Shown piece after piece: positions 27,178-35,551 of a stretch of 64,000 bases of DNA (position 1 is the first letter of the stretch; every line of letters begins with the position of its first letter). Made by a program: the position numbers and the translations under genes. The notes under the pieces were generated by a model. The model saw only the letters and a list, made by a program, of their open reading frames with translations, was not told the origin of the DNA and searched no databases. This DNA comes from JAAURB01 sp049649525 (GTDB taxonomy: Bacteria; Cyanobacteriota; Cyanobacteriia; Cyanobacteriales; Microcoleaceae): contig JBARZE010000010.1 of the NCBI GenBank assembly GCA_049649525.1, positions 1-64,000 on the forward strand, read 5' to 3'.

Positions 27178-27864
27178 TTAAGCCGTTTTTACAGTATTAT
27201 CTTTTACAGTATTTAATGTTTGACACTCATAACTATCATAATGAATTAAAGAATCTTTCGATTTAAGCGTTTCCCAATCAGCCATTTCAAGCTGAGGACG
27301 TTCAGTAAATTCTTTAACATAACCTAAACATAAATAAGCCACCAGTTCATTTTCAGGCGGCGCATTGAGAATTTGTTTCACTTTTTCTTCATCTAAAATA
27401 CTCACCCAACACAGCCCAATATTCTCCGCCCGCGCCATTAACCACAAATTTTGTACAGCTAAGCAAACACTATAAGGACCCGCTTTTTCCATACTGGTTT
27501 GCCCTAAAATTGGCGTTTTAGACGGTTTATAGAAAATTGCGATATTAACTGGAGTGGTGGTAATGCCTTGTAATTTAAACTGATTATAGGAAGGTTTATC
27601 CTTAAATATTTTTCTGGCTTTGGCATTTTCTGTTTCAAAACAAGCCTGAATTTCTGCCTTAACTGAAGCATCCCGAATAATCACAAATTCCCAGGGTTGA
27701 GAAAATCCCACAGACGGCGCTTTCAAAGCCGCCCAAATGAGTCGGCTGAGTATGTTTTCTGGAATGTCTTGACTGAGAAAATTTGGCCCTAGTTCAGTAC
27801 GACGATGTCGAATCACTTCTTCAAGGACGTGACGTTCTTCTTCTGTAAAAACTCTACCTTTCAT
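27178..27864 (-). CDS. bluB: BluB-type nitroreductase-fold enzyme (5,6-dimethylbenzimidazole synthase)
   Basis: BluB breaks down reduced flavin mononucleotide to 5,6-dimethylbenzimidazole, the lower ligand of true vitamin B12. The 228-residue product has RRTELG near the N-terminus, APSVGFSQPWEFVII (the BluB form of the nitroreductase signature), MARAENIGLCWVSILDEEKV and a C-terminal YLCLGYVKEF, all typical of BluB and not of general nitroreductases. It stands alone in minus orientation. A cobA homologue is in the window but 18 kb away, and no other cobalamin genes are near. A different nitroreductase function cannot be excluded. Confidence 0.78.
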   Translation of the reverse strand: MKGRVFTEEERHVLEEVIRHRRTELGPNFLSQDIPENILSRLIWAALKAPSVGFSQPWEFVIIRDASVKAEIQACFETENAKARKIFKDKPSYNQFKLQGITTTPVNIAIFYKPSKTPILGQTSMEKAGPYSVCLAVQNLWLMARAENIGLCWVSILDEEKVKQILNAPPENELVAYLCLGYVKEFTERPQLEMADWETLKSKDSLIHYDSYECQTLNTVKDNTVKTA

Positions 27865-28090
27865 CTTTCCGTTAAAAACTCCTATATTGTGATGGAGTGA
27901 ATGTAGATTAATCGGTTAAAGTGACGCAGCAAATTTTAAGAAAAATCTACCAATAATCTACCTTGTATAAAATTATAAGCCGATTTTAGTCACTATTAAT
28001 TCCTGATTTATATAATTTTACATTTATTTTTATTAAGTATTGATTTCAGATTTATATAAGCTTTATCATATATTGGATAGTTATCATCGT

Positions 28091-28933
28091 TCAATTCGTT
28101 TTATTATTTTCAATTAGATCAATAAACGCTTTTAACTGTTCCCAATACTGTTCATCTGCCACATAAAAAAAGTCATTATGACCTGCTTCTTCTACCCATA
28201 ACGAAAGCTTAGGCACTGATGCAAGTTCATACAATTTTTGACTATGTTCAATTGGGATAATATTATCTTGTTTCCCGTGCATAATTAAGACAGGAGAGTT
28301 AATATTTTGAATCTTTTTAACGTTATCAAATTTTTCAAACGGAAAAATAGGGAACGGAATTACGACTCGAAACGGTGTGGTAAATGTACTTTCTAAAATA
28401 ACGCCAGCCACTGGATTATTTACTGCTAATTCTAAAGCTGAACCGCCGCCAACAGAACGACCATAAACAATGATTTTATCTGCTGGAATATTCAGGGTTT
28501 GAATAAGATAATTATAAGCAGCATCAATAGCTAAATAGACATTTTTCTCAGTTGGTTTTCCGGTACTAATTCCATATCCCGGATAATCATAAGCCAGTAC
28601 AGAAAATCCATTTTGATACAATTGTTGTAAATGGAACTTAATTTGTCCTATGTCTTCAGCATTACCATGTGCATATAAAATAGTATAATTAGCTTCAGCA
28701 TTCGGTAAATATAAAGCTGCAATTTTATTATTATTTACAGTAGGAATTTTCAGGATATCTTCACTCTCAGCATAACTAGAAGGACTCGGTAAAAAGATCA
28801 TTTTATCAGCGAAAAAGAAAAGATATAATCCAATTGAACAGTAAATTAATAAAATAGATTTAATCATTCTACTGAAACTAAACTCACCGAAAATCAATCT
28901 CGATATATTTGTTTTATTTTGATCGGAATTCAT
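28091..28933 (-). CDS. Membrane-anchored alpha/beta hydrolase
   Basis: The 280-residue protein has one N-terminal helix (about 24-44), so the catalytic domain is probably anchored with its domain outside the cytoplasm. The fold motifs are YAHGNAED (oxyanion hole), YGRSVGGGSAL with nucleophile Ser160, HGKQDNIIP with Asp223 and EAGHNDFF with His252, a full Ser-Asp-His triad. It resembles the BEM46/ABHD13-like group. Its start overlaps the stop of the DUF6816 gene by 4 bp (ATGA), so the two are translationally coupled. Substrate unknown. Confidence 0.85.
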   Translation of the reverse strand: MNSDQNKTNISRLIFGEFSFSRMIKSILLIYCSIGLYLFFFADKMIFLPSPSSYAESEDILKIPTVNNNKIAALYLPNAEANYTILYAHGNAEDIGQIKFHLQQLYQNGFSVLAYDYPGYGISTGKPTEKNVYLAIDAAYNYLIQTLNIPADKIIVYGRSVGGGSALELAVNNPVAGVILESTFTTPFRVVIPFPIFPFEKFDNVKKIQNINSPVLIMHGKQDNIIPIEHSQKLYELASVPKLSLWVEEAGHNDFFYVADEQYWEQLKAFIDLIENNKTN

Positions 28934-29730
28934 AAAGGGTATAACTGTAATTGATAACGATACAGAGAAACCGGGCGACCTTTTGCTTTAAAATAATTTG
29001 GATCTCGCGGTGATAGATAAATCGCTGTAATTTGATCTGCATTCACAGAAGTAGTTTGTCCTGAATTTTTATTAATATTTCGAGTATAAAAAGTGGTGGT
29101 TTCCACTTCATTTAAATAAATAGAGGTTTCACCATTAAAGATTTGCTGACAAATTTCTGTTGAAATAAATTGATTAAGTTTAGGAATTTCGCTATTTCTT
29201 GCCGTTACAATTGAAACAAGTTGACGATTTCCAGGTAATTCTGTAATTTGACGATTGGGATTATCTTCGTCTGTTTTAACCGATAAAACTGCGCTTTTAC
29301 CTAATGTTGCGCGTCCAATATTTAAACCATTAAAAGCACGATCTGCTACGATAACAGATTCAGAATTAACGATAGGAATTGGAGAAGAAACAGCAACAGC
29401 GCGATACTTTTCTACGGGTTGAAATCGTACCTTAAATTCTATCGGTTGATTAATAAATTGACGATTTCCTTCAAATCCAGGCGTAACAATATCGGGGGCT
29501 AAAGGTGCGACTAAATCGACTAAAGTACTGGTGGCAAGCCATTCTCCTTGCATCCAATCTGGATAGATTAAATCTCCTTTTGCAGTCTCTACAGTTGGCT
29601 TACTATTCCAATTGGGAAAAGCAGAGATTCTATCTGATAAGTTTTCAGCTAATACAATAGATTGCCAACTCAAAAAGCTGACAATTACCACAATTGTTGC
29701 AATAGTAATTTTCCGAAAATTGATATTCAT
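28930..29730 (-). CDS. DUF6816 family lumenal or periplasmic protein
   Basis: From the ATG at 29730 the product is 266 residues, with a signal peptide (MNINFRKITIATIVVIVSFL to VLAEN) and then the pattern FPNW...GDLIYPDWMQGEW, which I associate with the cyanobacterial and plastid DUF6816 family. An upstream ATG at 29793 would add 21 residues encoded by a dispersed palindromic repeat; I reject it because it would put a hydrophilic, repeat-coded stretch before the signal peptide. The gene is coupled to the hydrolase downstream. Function unknown. Confidence 0.72.
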   Translation of the reverse strand: MNINFRKITIATIVVIVSFLSWQSIVLAENLSDRISAFPNWNSKPTVETAKGDLIYPDWMQGEWLATSTLVDLVAPLAPDIVTPGFEGNRQFINQPIEFKVRFQPVEKYRAVAVSSPIPIVNSESVIVADRAFNGLNIGRATLGKSAVLSVKTDEDNPNRQITELPGNRQLVSIVTARNSEIPKLNQFISTEICQQIFNGETSIYLNEVETTTFYTRNINKNSGQTTSVNADQITAIYLSPRDPNYFKAKGRPVSLYRYQLQLYPL

Positions 29731-29749
29731 TTTAATCAGATCCTGCGTA

Positions 29750-29771
29750 GGAACGTTACATGTAACGTTCC
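29750..29771. repeat. 22-bp perfect palindrome upstream of DUF6816 gene
   Basis: GGAACGTTACATGTAACGTTCC is self-complementary and shares its core with the palindrome inside gcvP (757-776). A partial third arm GAGACGTAACGTTTCC follows. Confidence 0.85.
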
Positions 29772-29813
29772 CACAGAGACGTAACGTTTCCACAGGTTTA
29801 ATTATTTATTAAA

Positions 29814-30218
29814 TTATAATGTTTCAACCGGGTCAGGTTGCCAAACTTCACCATATTCTGAGCGTAACTTTTCCCAATTTTCTACTTGTCCGGGTTCATA
29901 TTCTCCTGGCTTTCCCCATTGTAAAAAGGCACTCATTGTGACCGCCTCTTCTTCATCAAGAAACCGAATCGCATAAGTGGTAAAATTCCCGCGTTTGGCT
30001 TCCCCACTCTCAAACTTCACCTGTTTAATTTTATCCATATTTAGATGAAATTCTAGGTTATCTGTATGCATATTGGCATACTTTCCTTTCGGTAATTCCG
30101 CATAAAATAACTTTTGAATTTTTTCCCTCGCTTCCAATACCGCCGCGCTACTGGTGACAATCAATCGTAATGTTCCGAGACTGTCACAAGCTTCTAAAAA
30201 TTCCTTTAACGTTGCCAT
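29814..30218 (-). CDS. Conserved cyanobacterial protein, possibly ChuX/HutX-like
   Basis: The 134-residue soluble protein starts MATLKEFLEACDSLGTLRLI and contains NLEFHLNMDKIKQVKFESG and FLQWGKPGEYEPGQV. It has no membrane segment. I recall similar cyanobacterial proteins being assigned to the ChuX/HutX heme-utilisation fold, but I cannot see a decisive heme motif. It is 7 bp after phoH and is probably in one operon with phoH, the DUF6816 gene and the hydrolase. Confidence 0.55.
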   Translation of the reverse strand: MATLKEFLEACDSLGTLRLIVTSSAAVLEAREKIQKLFYAELPKGKYANMHTDNLEFHLNMDKIKQVKFESGEAKRGNFTTYAIRFLDEEEAVTMSAFLQWGKPGEYEPGQVENWEKLRSEYGEVWQPDPVETL

Positions 30219-30225
30219 GAATTAA

Positions 30226-31185
30226 CTATCCTTTGTTTTCGTGCTTTTCGTAAGCTGCAACAATACGCTGCACCAAACTATTTCTTACCACATCTGCTTG
30301 AGAAAATTCACAGAAGGCGATACCTTCGACATTTTTTAAAATTTTCAACGCCACCGATAAACCAGAAGATTGATGTAACGGCAAATCAGTTTGTGTAACA
30401 TCCCCCGTCACCACCATCCGAGACCGAAACCCTAACCGCGTTAACACCATCTTCATTTGCGCTGGGGTGGTATTCTGCGCCTCATCCAAGATGACAAAGG
30501 AATTATTCAACGTACGACCCCGCATATAAGCTATCGGTGCCACCTCGATAATACCCCGTTCCATTAGGTTTGCGGCCTTTTCCGGGTCAATTAGCTCATA
30601 CAGCGCATCATACAACGGACGTAAATAAGGATTAACCTTCTGTTGCAAATCTCCCGGCAAAAACCCCAACCTTTCCCCCGCTTCTACCGCAGGACGGGTT
30701 AAAATTAAGCGTTCAAACTGGTCACTCAATAACGCCTGAAGCGCAATTAAAGCCGCCAGATAGGTTTTTCCGGTTCCCGCTGGGCCAATACAGAAAATTA
30801 AATCTTTGTTACGAACCGCTTGAATATATTGCCGTTGACGAAAGGTTTTGGCGCGAATTTCCTGACCTCGACGAGTGGTAGCAATGACATCACTCTGAAT
30901 TTGTTGAAGTTCGGCTTGTCTATTGGTATTGAGGGCATGACGCGCTGTGATAATATCCACACCCGTTAAAGTTTGTCCCGTTTTCCAATAGTCCTCTAGG
31001 GCATCAATTAATTTTTGGCATAACTGAATTTGACTCGTCGTACCCGAGATTAACAATTCCTGGCCTCTCAGGACAACCTGAGCACCGGTTTGTTTCGATA
31101 GTGTTTTAAGATTCTCTTCCTGGTAACCCGCCAAAGCTATAGCGCTTTCAATACTGGGTAACTCAATGGTGAGGCGTTCAGTCAT
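30226..31185 (-). CDS. phoH: PhoH-like ATPase
   Basis: The 319-residue protein has an N-terminal KH-like region (about 1-75), then a P-loop ATPase domain with Walker A GPAGTGKT at 134-141, LTRPAVEAGERLGFLPGD, and a Walker B FVILDEAQNTTP near 235, followed by VVTGDVTQTDLP. These are the PhoH family signatures (YbeZ type), linked to RNA metabolism and 30S ribosome processing; the exact role is not settled. It is the first gene of a likely four-gene minus-strand operon. Confidence 0.92.
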   Translation of the reverse strand: MTERLTIELPSIESAIALAGYQEENLKTLSKQTGAQVVLRGQELLISGTTSQIQLCQKLIDALEDYWKTGQTLTGVDIITARHALNTNRQAELQQIQSDVIATTRRGQEIRAKTFRQRQYIQAVRNKDLIFCIGPAGTGKTYLAALIALQALLSDQFERLILTRPAVEAGERLGFLPGDLQQKVNPYLRPLYDALYELIDPEKAANLMERGIIEVAPIAYMRGRTLNNSFVILDEAQNTTPAQMKMVLTRLGFRSRMVVTGDVTQTDLPLHQSSGLSVALKILKNVEGIAFCEFSQADVVRNSLVQRIVAAYEKHENKG

Positions 31186-31425
31186 GCGTTTGGTGATTTT
31201 GAAAAATTAACATCATCATCAATAGTCTTAATTTCTATATCAATTATTGTAGTTGCTGCTGGAAAGTCTGCGAAGATCTCAGGATCGGCTTTTTGTTGTA
31301 GCGGTTAATACAGGTTATACTACAGAGCTTTAATCTATTGCCAACCGCAAACCCAGCCAACAACTCGATATCAGCTCATCCTCGACACAGTAGGATAAAG
31401 AATGTCAATTCTCTAAGATCATCTG

Positions 31426-31866
31426 ATGACTGAAACACCCCAAACCACCAAAACACCCGAAGAACTGTTTACAGAAGGATTTGAACGCTACCAAGCCGGA
31501 GAATCACCCGCCAGTTTAATTCCGTTATTTAAGCAAGTTTGTGAAGGTGCACCGAAAAACAGTAACGCATGGACTAGTTTAGCTTGGCTTTATTTATTGG
31601 AAGATAAACCGAGTGCTGCTCACAAAGCCGTTAAATCTGCGATTAAATTAAATCCTCATGACCCTCAAGCCCGAATTAATCTGGCTGTTGCCATGCTGGC
31701 TTTAGGCAAAAAAGGAGTTCGTGAACACGTTGAAATGGCCGAACAAATGATTATGGCAGACTCAGAGTGGTTAGATGAGGTGAAACGCAACTTTGAAGAT
31801 GGATTAAAGCGTAAACCGAACTGGAAGGAATTAATCCGAGTTAAAAAGTGGCTATTCGAGATCTAA
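31426..31866 (+). CDS. TPR-repeat protein
   Basis: The 146-residue protein is all helical, with two to three tetratricopeptide repeats (about 45-110), for example AWTSLAWLYLLEDKPSAAHK and AVKSAIKLNPHDPQARINLA. It has no signal peptide, so it is a cytoplasmic adaptor-type protein. It is divergent from phoH across a 240-bp gap. Partner unknown. Confidence 0.82.
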   Translation: MTETPQTTKTPEELFTEGFERYQAGESPASLIPLFKQVCEGAPKNSNAWTSLAWLYLLEDKPSAAHKAVKSAIKLNPHDPQARINLAVAMLALGKKGVREHVEMAEQMIMADSEWLDEVKRNFEDGLKRKPNWKELIRVKKWLFEI

Positions 31867-32377
31867 GCTGCTGCTGTGCGTTGGTTTTGTGTCTATCTTA
31901 ATAACTTTTATTCGAGATTAAAATTTAGCTGAAAAGGGTGATTGATGTTACAATAATAATTGTCAATTTTACTTTTTCAGCTTTACTACAGCTTGCTTTG
32001 AGCCAATTCATGACTAAATAAATTTGATACGATTCGTCACTTAAGGAAGTTTATTAATTCAGCTCATAGTCAATAGAATCCTGTTAATCCATGATTTAAT
32101 CATATTTAGTCATGATCCCCACAACGCAGAATTGAGACTATCGCCCTTGAGGGCAGTGAAAAATGAGTCAAGCAGAAAGCCCAGTTTTAGAACTAAGCAT
32201 AAATACTGATCCTGCTCAACCCTTGATCTACATAGGGTTTAAAGTCTGTTACAAAAAATAATATAAGTTTATGGAAAATCTCATTGACTTGGTGTTACTA
32301 TTGTGAAAACTTAAGTCATTAACAAATCTGATTTAACTGTTCAGAAAAACTTATATACAACCCGGAGATTTAGCATT
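31867..32377. other. 511-bp gap with one possible tiny open frame
   Basis: A small hairpin GCCCTTGAGGGC lies near 32150. A 32-residue open frame (ATG 32163, stop ending 32261; MSQAESPVLELSINTDPAQP and onward) follows a GAGG at acceptable spacing. It has no recognisable family and could be chance. Nothing else is visible. Confidence 0.3.
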
Positions 32378-32584
32378 ATGAGTAACAATAGCCAAGTACA
32401 CGTCAAACCTGAAACTCGTAACCACAAAGGCTTTTTCGTTCAACAAGGAGAATATAAATTAAGAAGTATCGATCAGTCTGGATGGGCTTTAATCTGCTTA
32501 GATGAAGTTGTCTGTTATTATGTCGATCCAGATAATCTAGAATCATCTGAGTTTGCTGAAATGCTCAAAGAAGCCGAAGTTTAA
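32378..32584 (+). CDS. Small hypothetical protein
   Basis: The 68-residue acidic protein (MSNNSQVHVKPETRNHKGFF and onward) has a beta-rich core with QGEYKLRSIDQSGWALICL and a charged C-terminus. The start has CGGAG 11 bases upstream, and a strong terminator follows the stop, so this looks like a real monocistronic gene. I recognise no family. Confidence 0.65.
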   Translation: MSNNSQVHVKPETRNHKGFFVQQGEYKLRSIDQSGWALICLDEVVCYYVDPDNLESSEFAEMLKEAEV

Positions 32585-32645
32585 TGACTAAGATATTTAC
32601 AAACAAAATTCAGTCAAAATATTTGTAACTGAGTCTTTATTAAGG

Positions 32646-32677
32646 AAGCTGTACCCGGATAAAAGTACAGCTTTTTT
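32646..32677 (+). terminator. Rho-independent terminator of the 68-residue gene
   Basis: AAGCTGTAC (32646-32654) pairs perfectly with GTACAGCTT (32665-32673) across a 10-base loop, followed by TTTTAT. It ends the transcript from 32378. Confidence 0.85.
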
Positions 32678-32793
32678 ATGATCTTTTTTCTTCCGTCAAA
32701 AAAAAAATAGGAATACAGTCGATTTTAAATTCGTCTCCCTCACATTGATTTGAGAGATATAATGAAAAATTCATCCGATTTATTGCAAAAGTG

Positions 32794-34035
32794 ATGTGGA
32801 AACCAGAACTCCTTGCCCCCGCTAAAAATTTAGAACGGTTAAAAGTCGCCATCACCTACGGCGCAGATGCAGTGTATGTCGGTGGACAGAAATATGGCTT
32901 ACGGGCGCGGGCGGATAACTTCACAGATTATGATTTAGAACAGGCTGTTGCGTTTGCTCATCGCCACAACGCCAAAGTGTATGTCACCCTCAACGCTTTT
33001 CCCCACGATCAAGACTTAGACGGCTTAGAAGACTATTGCCAATTTCTCGATGCGATCACAGTCGATGCAGTGATTGTATCTGATTTAGGCATGATCCGAA
33101 CCATTCAACGCAGTTCAAACCTAAATATACATCTTTCTACCCAAGCCTCCTGCCTCAATTCTGCTGCGGGTCAAATGTGGAAACAGTTCGGAATTCAACG
33201 ATTAATTGTTGGCCGAGAATTAAGTATTGCAGAAGCAGGTAAAATCAGCGAAAAAGCCGGAATTGAAGTCGAAATGTTTACTCACGGAGCTATGTGTATG
33301 GCATATTCCGGTCATTGTACCATTTCCAACTTTACCGCAGGTCGAGATTCTAATCGTGGCGGTTGTATTCAATCTTGTCGTTTTCCCTATCAAATTGAGA
33401 ACAAAACAGAGACATCCGAAAACCCTGTAACATTCATGTCTTCCAAAGACTTATGGGGAGTTAATCAAATTGCTGCCTTTTTTCAATATCGAATTTGTTC
33501 CTTAAAAATAGAAGGGCGCATGAAGTCTTCATTTTATGTTGCCACCACTTGCCGCGCTTATCGACAACTCATTGATGCGTATGCCGAAAACCGACTCACC
33601 GCTGAATTATCCCGTCAAATTGCAGCCGAATTAGAATCTGTTCCCCACCGGGATTATTGTTCTGGTTCATTAGAACAAGCCGCAGATACCGACTCAGTTT
33701 ACCAGCAATATTACAATAACAATATCGGAACCCATGAATATTTAGGGTTAGTGATTGAAGTGACAACAGATAAGATTGTTTTACAACTGTTTGAACCGTT
33801 AAAAATTGGGGATGAAATCGAGATTATTCCAATTCAAGGAAACCCTATTACTTTAGTTGTCGATCAAATGTATTCAATTGTTGGAGAGGCTATTAATAAG
33901 ATGCGAAAAGATAGTATTGTTTATTTACCGAAATCTTCTGAATCTATTCAACTCAACTCAGTACAAAAATTAAACGTTGTTCGTATCCAGAAAACACCTG
34001 TTAATCAAATCGCTTTAACTTCAGGACATCATTAA
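32794..34035 (+). CDS. Peptidase U32 family protein, probable tRNA hydroxylation protein
   Basis: The 413-residue protein (ATG 32794; a GTG one codon earlier is possible) has the U32 core: ELLAPAKNLERLKVAITYGA, ADAVYVGG, TLNAFPHD, LSTQASCLN, then HGAMCMAYSGHC and GRDSNRGGCIQSCRFPY with conserved cysteines that in related proteins bind an iron-sulfur cluster. Members such as TrhP/YegQ and RlhA hydroxylate RNA bases and are not collagenases, so a tRNA uridine-hydroxylating role is the best guess. The C-terminal beta domain (about 315-400) matches TrhP in layout. A single-gene unit. Confidence 0.85.
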   Translation: MWKPELLAPAKNLERLKVAITYGADAVYVGGQKYGLRARADNFTDYDLEQAVAFAHRHNAKVYVTLNAFPHDQDLDGLEDYCQFLDAITVDAVIVSDLGMIRTIQRSSNLNIHLSTQASCLNSAAGQMWKQFGIQRLIVGRELSIAEAGKISEKAGIEVEMFTHGAMCMAYSGHCTISNFTAGRDSNRGGCIQSCRFPYQIENKTETSENPVTFMSSKDLWGVNQIAAFFQYRICSLKIEGRMKSSFYVATTCRAYRQLIDAYAENRLTAELSRQIAAELESVPHRDYCSGSLEQAADTDSVYQQYYNNNIGTHEYLGLVIEVTTDKIVLQLFEPLKIGDEIEIIPIQGNPITLVVDQMYSIVGEAINKMRKDSIVYLPKSSESIQLNSVQKLNVVRIQKTPVNQIALTSGHH

Positions 34036-34199
34036 CAGAGAATAAAGATCGAACTCTGCGAATGTTTACAAGATTCAACTGTTAGAAACTGCCTCAAAAG
34101 ATACAAAAACCTAATTTTCCCTATTGACTTTGAAATCAATTCAACAATCCCCCAAAACCCTTTCATATCAGGCACTTTACACGCTATTTTTTATGTGTT

Positions 34200-34441
34200 A
34201 TTATGATTACCGACGCACCTCGGCAGATCGCTGAAATGCTTATTGCGGTGCGACCCTGCGCCACCTGCGGGCGCTAAGGAACGCGCACCAAGACATTTCG
34301 TTGACGTGCGTCGATGCCTTGCCCAGCAGTCGTTTGAGCCGTGCTACAATAACAGTTTCATTCGTATTACAAGCTGAACATTTAGAGGTGCGTCGATTCG
34401 TCGTCTGTAACTCTCTCTGGGTAAAGCCTCTGAAGCGAACT
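34200..34441 (+). promoter_or_regulatory. Candidate CRISPR leader
   Basis: The region upstream of the first repeat has CGACGCACCTC (34211-34221) and its exact reverse complement GAGGTGCGTCG (34385-34395), plus a direct repeat GTGCGTCGAT (34306-34315 and 34388-34397). A TACAAT at 34345-34350 could be a -10 box. The leader side is inferred from the repeat ending GGAAAC on the plus strand. Confidence 0.45.
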
Positions 34442-35034
34442 CCCTACCTATTGGGTTAAATAGGAATTGTTGGAAACGAAAGTCGTCTCCGAGGTTGCCA
34501 AAAAGCAGATCGTCGCCCTACCTATTGGGTTAAATAGGAATTGTTGGAAACGCCTTTATTGGAATTAGGCTGGCCTGGAGGAACAGTTTCCCTACCTATT
34601 GGGTTAAATAGGAATTGTTGGAAACCCAGTCCCACCGTTAATAGAATCGTTTCCAGCAAATCCCCTACCTATTGGGTTAAATAGGAATTGTTGGAAACTT
34701 GAGGTCCTGCCGTAAATTACGTAACCTGTAATTTGCCCTACCTATTGGGTTAAATAGGAATTGTTGGAAACGTTAACTTGTTGTGAGAACCGCTGTAGTA
34801 AAGAACCCCTACCTATTGGGTTAAATAGGAATTGTTGGAAACTTTAAGCACTCTTCGTAGGCTTTTTGAGCTTGACGACCCTACCTATTGGGTTAAATAG
34901 GAATTGTTGGAAACAATTGTTGTGTCATAAGTGACAATCTTATTGGGAACCCTACCTATTGGGTTAAATAGGAATTGTTGGAAACAAATATTTTCCACTC
35001 ATTAACTTTTCCTTTTTCTCAACCCTACCTATTG
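34442..35034 (+). CRISPR. CRISPR array, eight full 36-bp repeats plus one truncated
   Basis: Eight identical repeats begin CCCTACCTATTGGG and end GAATTGTTGGAAAC. They start at 34442, 34516, 34590, 34663, 34736, 34807, 34879 and 34950. Spacers are 38, 38, 37, 37, 35, 36, 35 and 37 bp and all differ. The ninth repeat (35023-35034) keeps only its first 12 bases before foreign sequence. The repeat has an internal palindrome CCTATT-GGGTTA-AATAGG, a Cas6-type hairpin, and a GGAAAC end that implies transcription on the plus strand. No cas gene lies in the window, so the subtype cannot be assigned; the 36-bp repeat would suit a type I-D or III system. Confidence 0.98.
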
Positions 35035-35070
35035 CAGGGCTGTTTCATGGGTTGGGCAACATTTGCTTTT

Positions 35071-35216
35071 GACCTCTCCCCCAACCCCTCTCCTGCTAGG
35101 AGAGGGGAGTACTTTTTCTGATTATTAAATAGATAAAACTGTTAATTACTCTTCCTTCCCAATGAAAAACTTTCTTCCTTTTCCCTCTCCTGCTAGGAGA
35201 GGGCTAGGGAGAGGTT
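35071..35216. repeat. MITE-like inverted repeat element, copy C, inside the CRISPR array
   Basis: It starts GACCTCTCCCCC and ends CTAGGGAGAGGTT. Each arm holds a near-perfect copy of the palindrome CCCTCTCCTGCTAGGAGAGGG. It is the same family as copies at 3398 and 5362. Flanking bases 35035-35070 and 35217-35318 are also foreign to the array; the latter includes GCGGTGTGACCCTGCG, related to a word in the leader region (34235-34252). Confidence 0.8.
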
Positions 35217-35318
35217 GAAGGGGTTTGCGGTGTGACCCTGCGACTTTGGAAGCCGCCAACGAATGCGTACCAACAGAGGGGGGTTAGGTGATAAAATTTC
35301 TGGCTGAGAATGAAATAG

Positions 35319-35354
35319 CCCTACCTATTGGGTTAAATAGGAATTGTTGGAAAC
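35319..35354 (+). CRISPR. Separated last CRISPR repeat
   Basis: A full, exact 36-bp repeat stands alone about 285 bp after the truncated ninth repeat. The bases just before it (roughly 35290-35318) are probably what remains of the last spacer. It shows that the insertion at 35035 split one array. Confidence 0.95.
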
Positions 35355-35360
35355 ACAAAA

Positions 35361-35386
35361 AGACCTCGGTAACTCCGAGGTTTTCA
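35361..35386 (+). terminator. Terminator at the end of the CRISPR array
   Basis: ACCTCGG (35363-35369) pairs with CCGAGGT (35375-35381) across a 5-base loop, followed by TTTCATTT. It starts 9 bases after the last repeat and would end the array transcript. The U-tract is short. Confidence 0.65.
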
Positions 35387-35551
35387 TTTATTATTCAATA
35401 GTAAAATACAGCCTAAATATAATAACTTTCAGACTCTATTGTTATATCATTAGATTGAATAAATTACAAAAATGAATCCTTACTACACTTCAGCCTGACT
35501 CAGGTTTGTATTGACAAATAATTGAGAAAAGCGATATTATCCTTCAGTAAT

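Noticed and set aside
27865..28090. Cobalamin riboswitch upstream of bluB (and upstream of cobA at 46100-46239)
   Set aside because: The B12-box and other conserved segments are absent in both gaps.
29731..29793. Start of the DUF6816 gene at the upstream ATG 29793
   Set aside because: The added residues come from the palindromic repeat and would precede the signal peptide; the ATG at 29730 gives a standard signal peptide.
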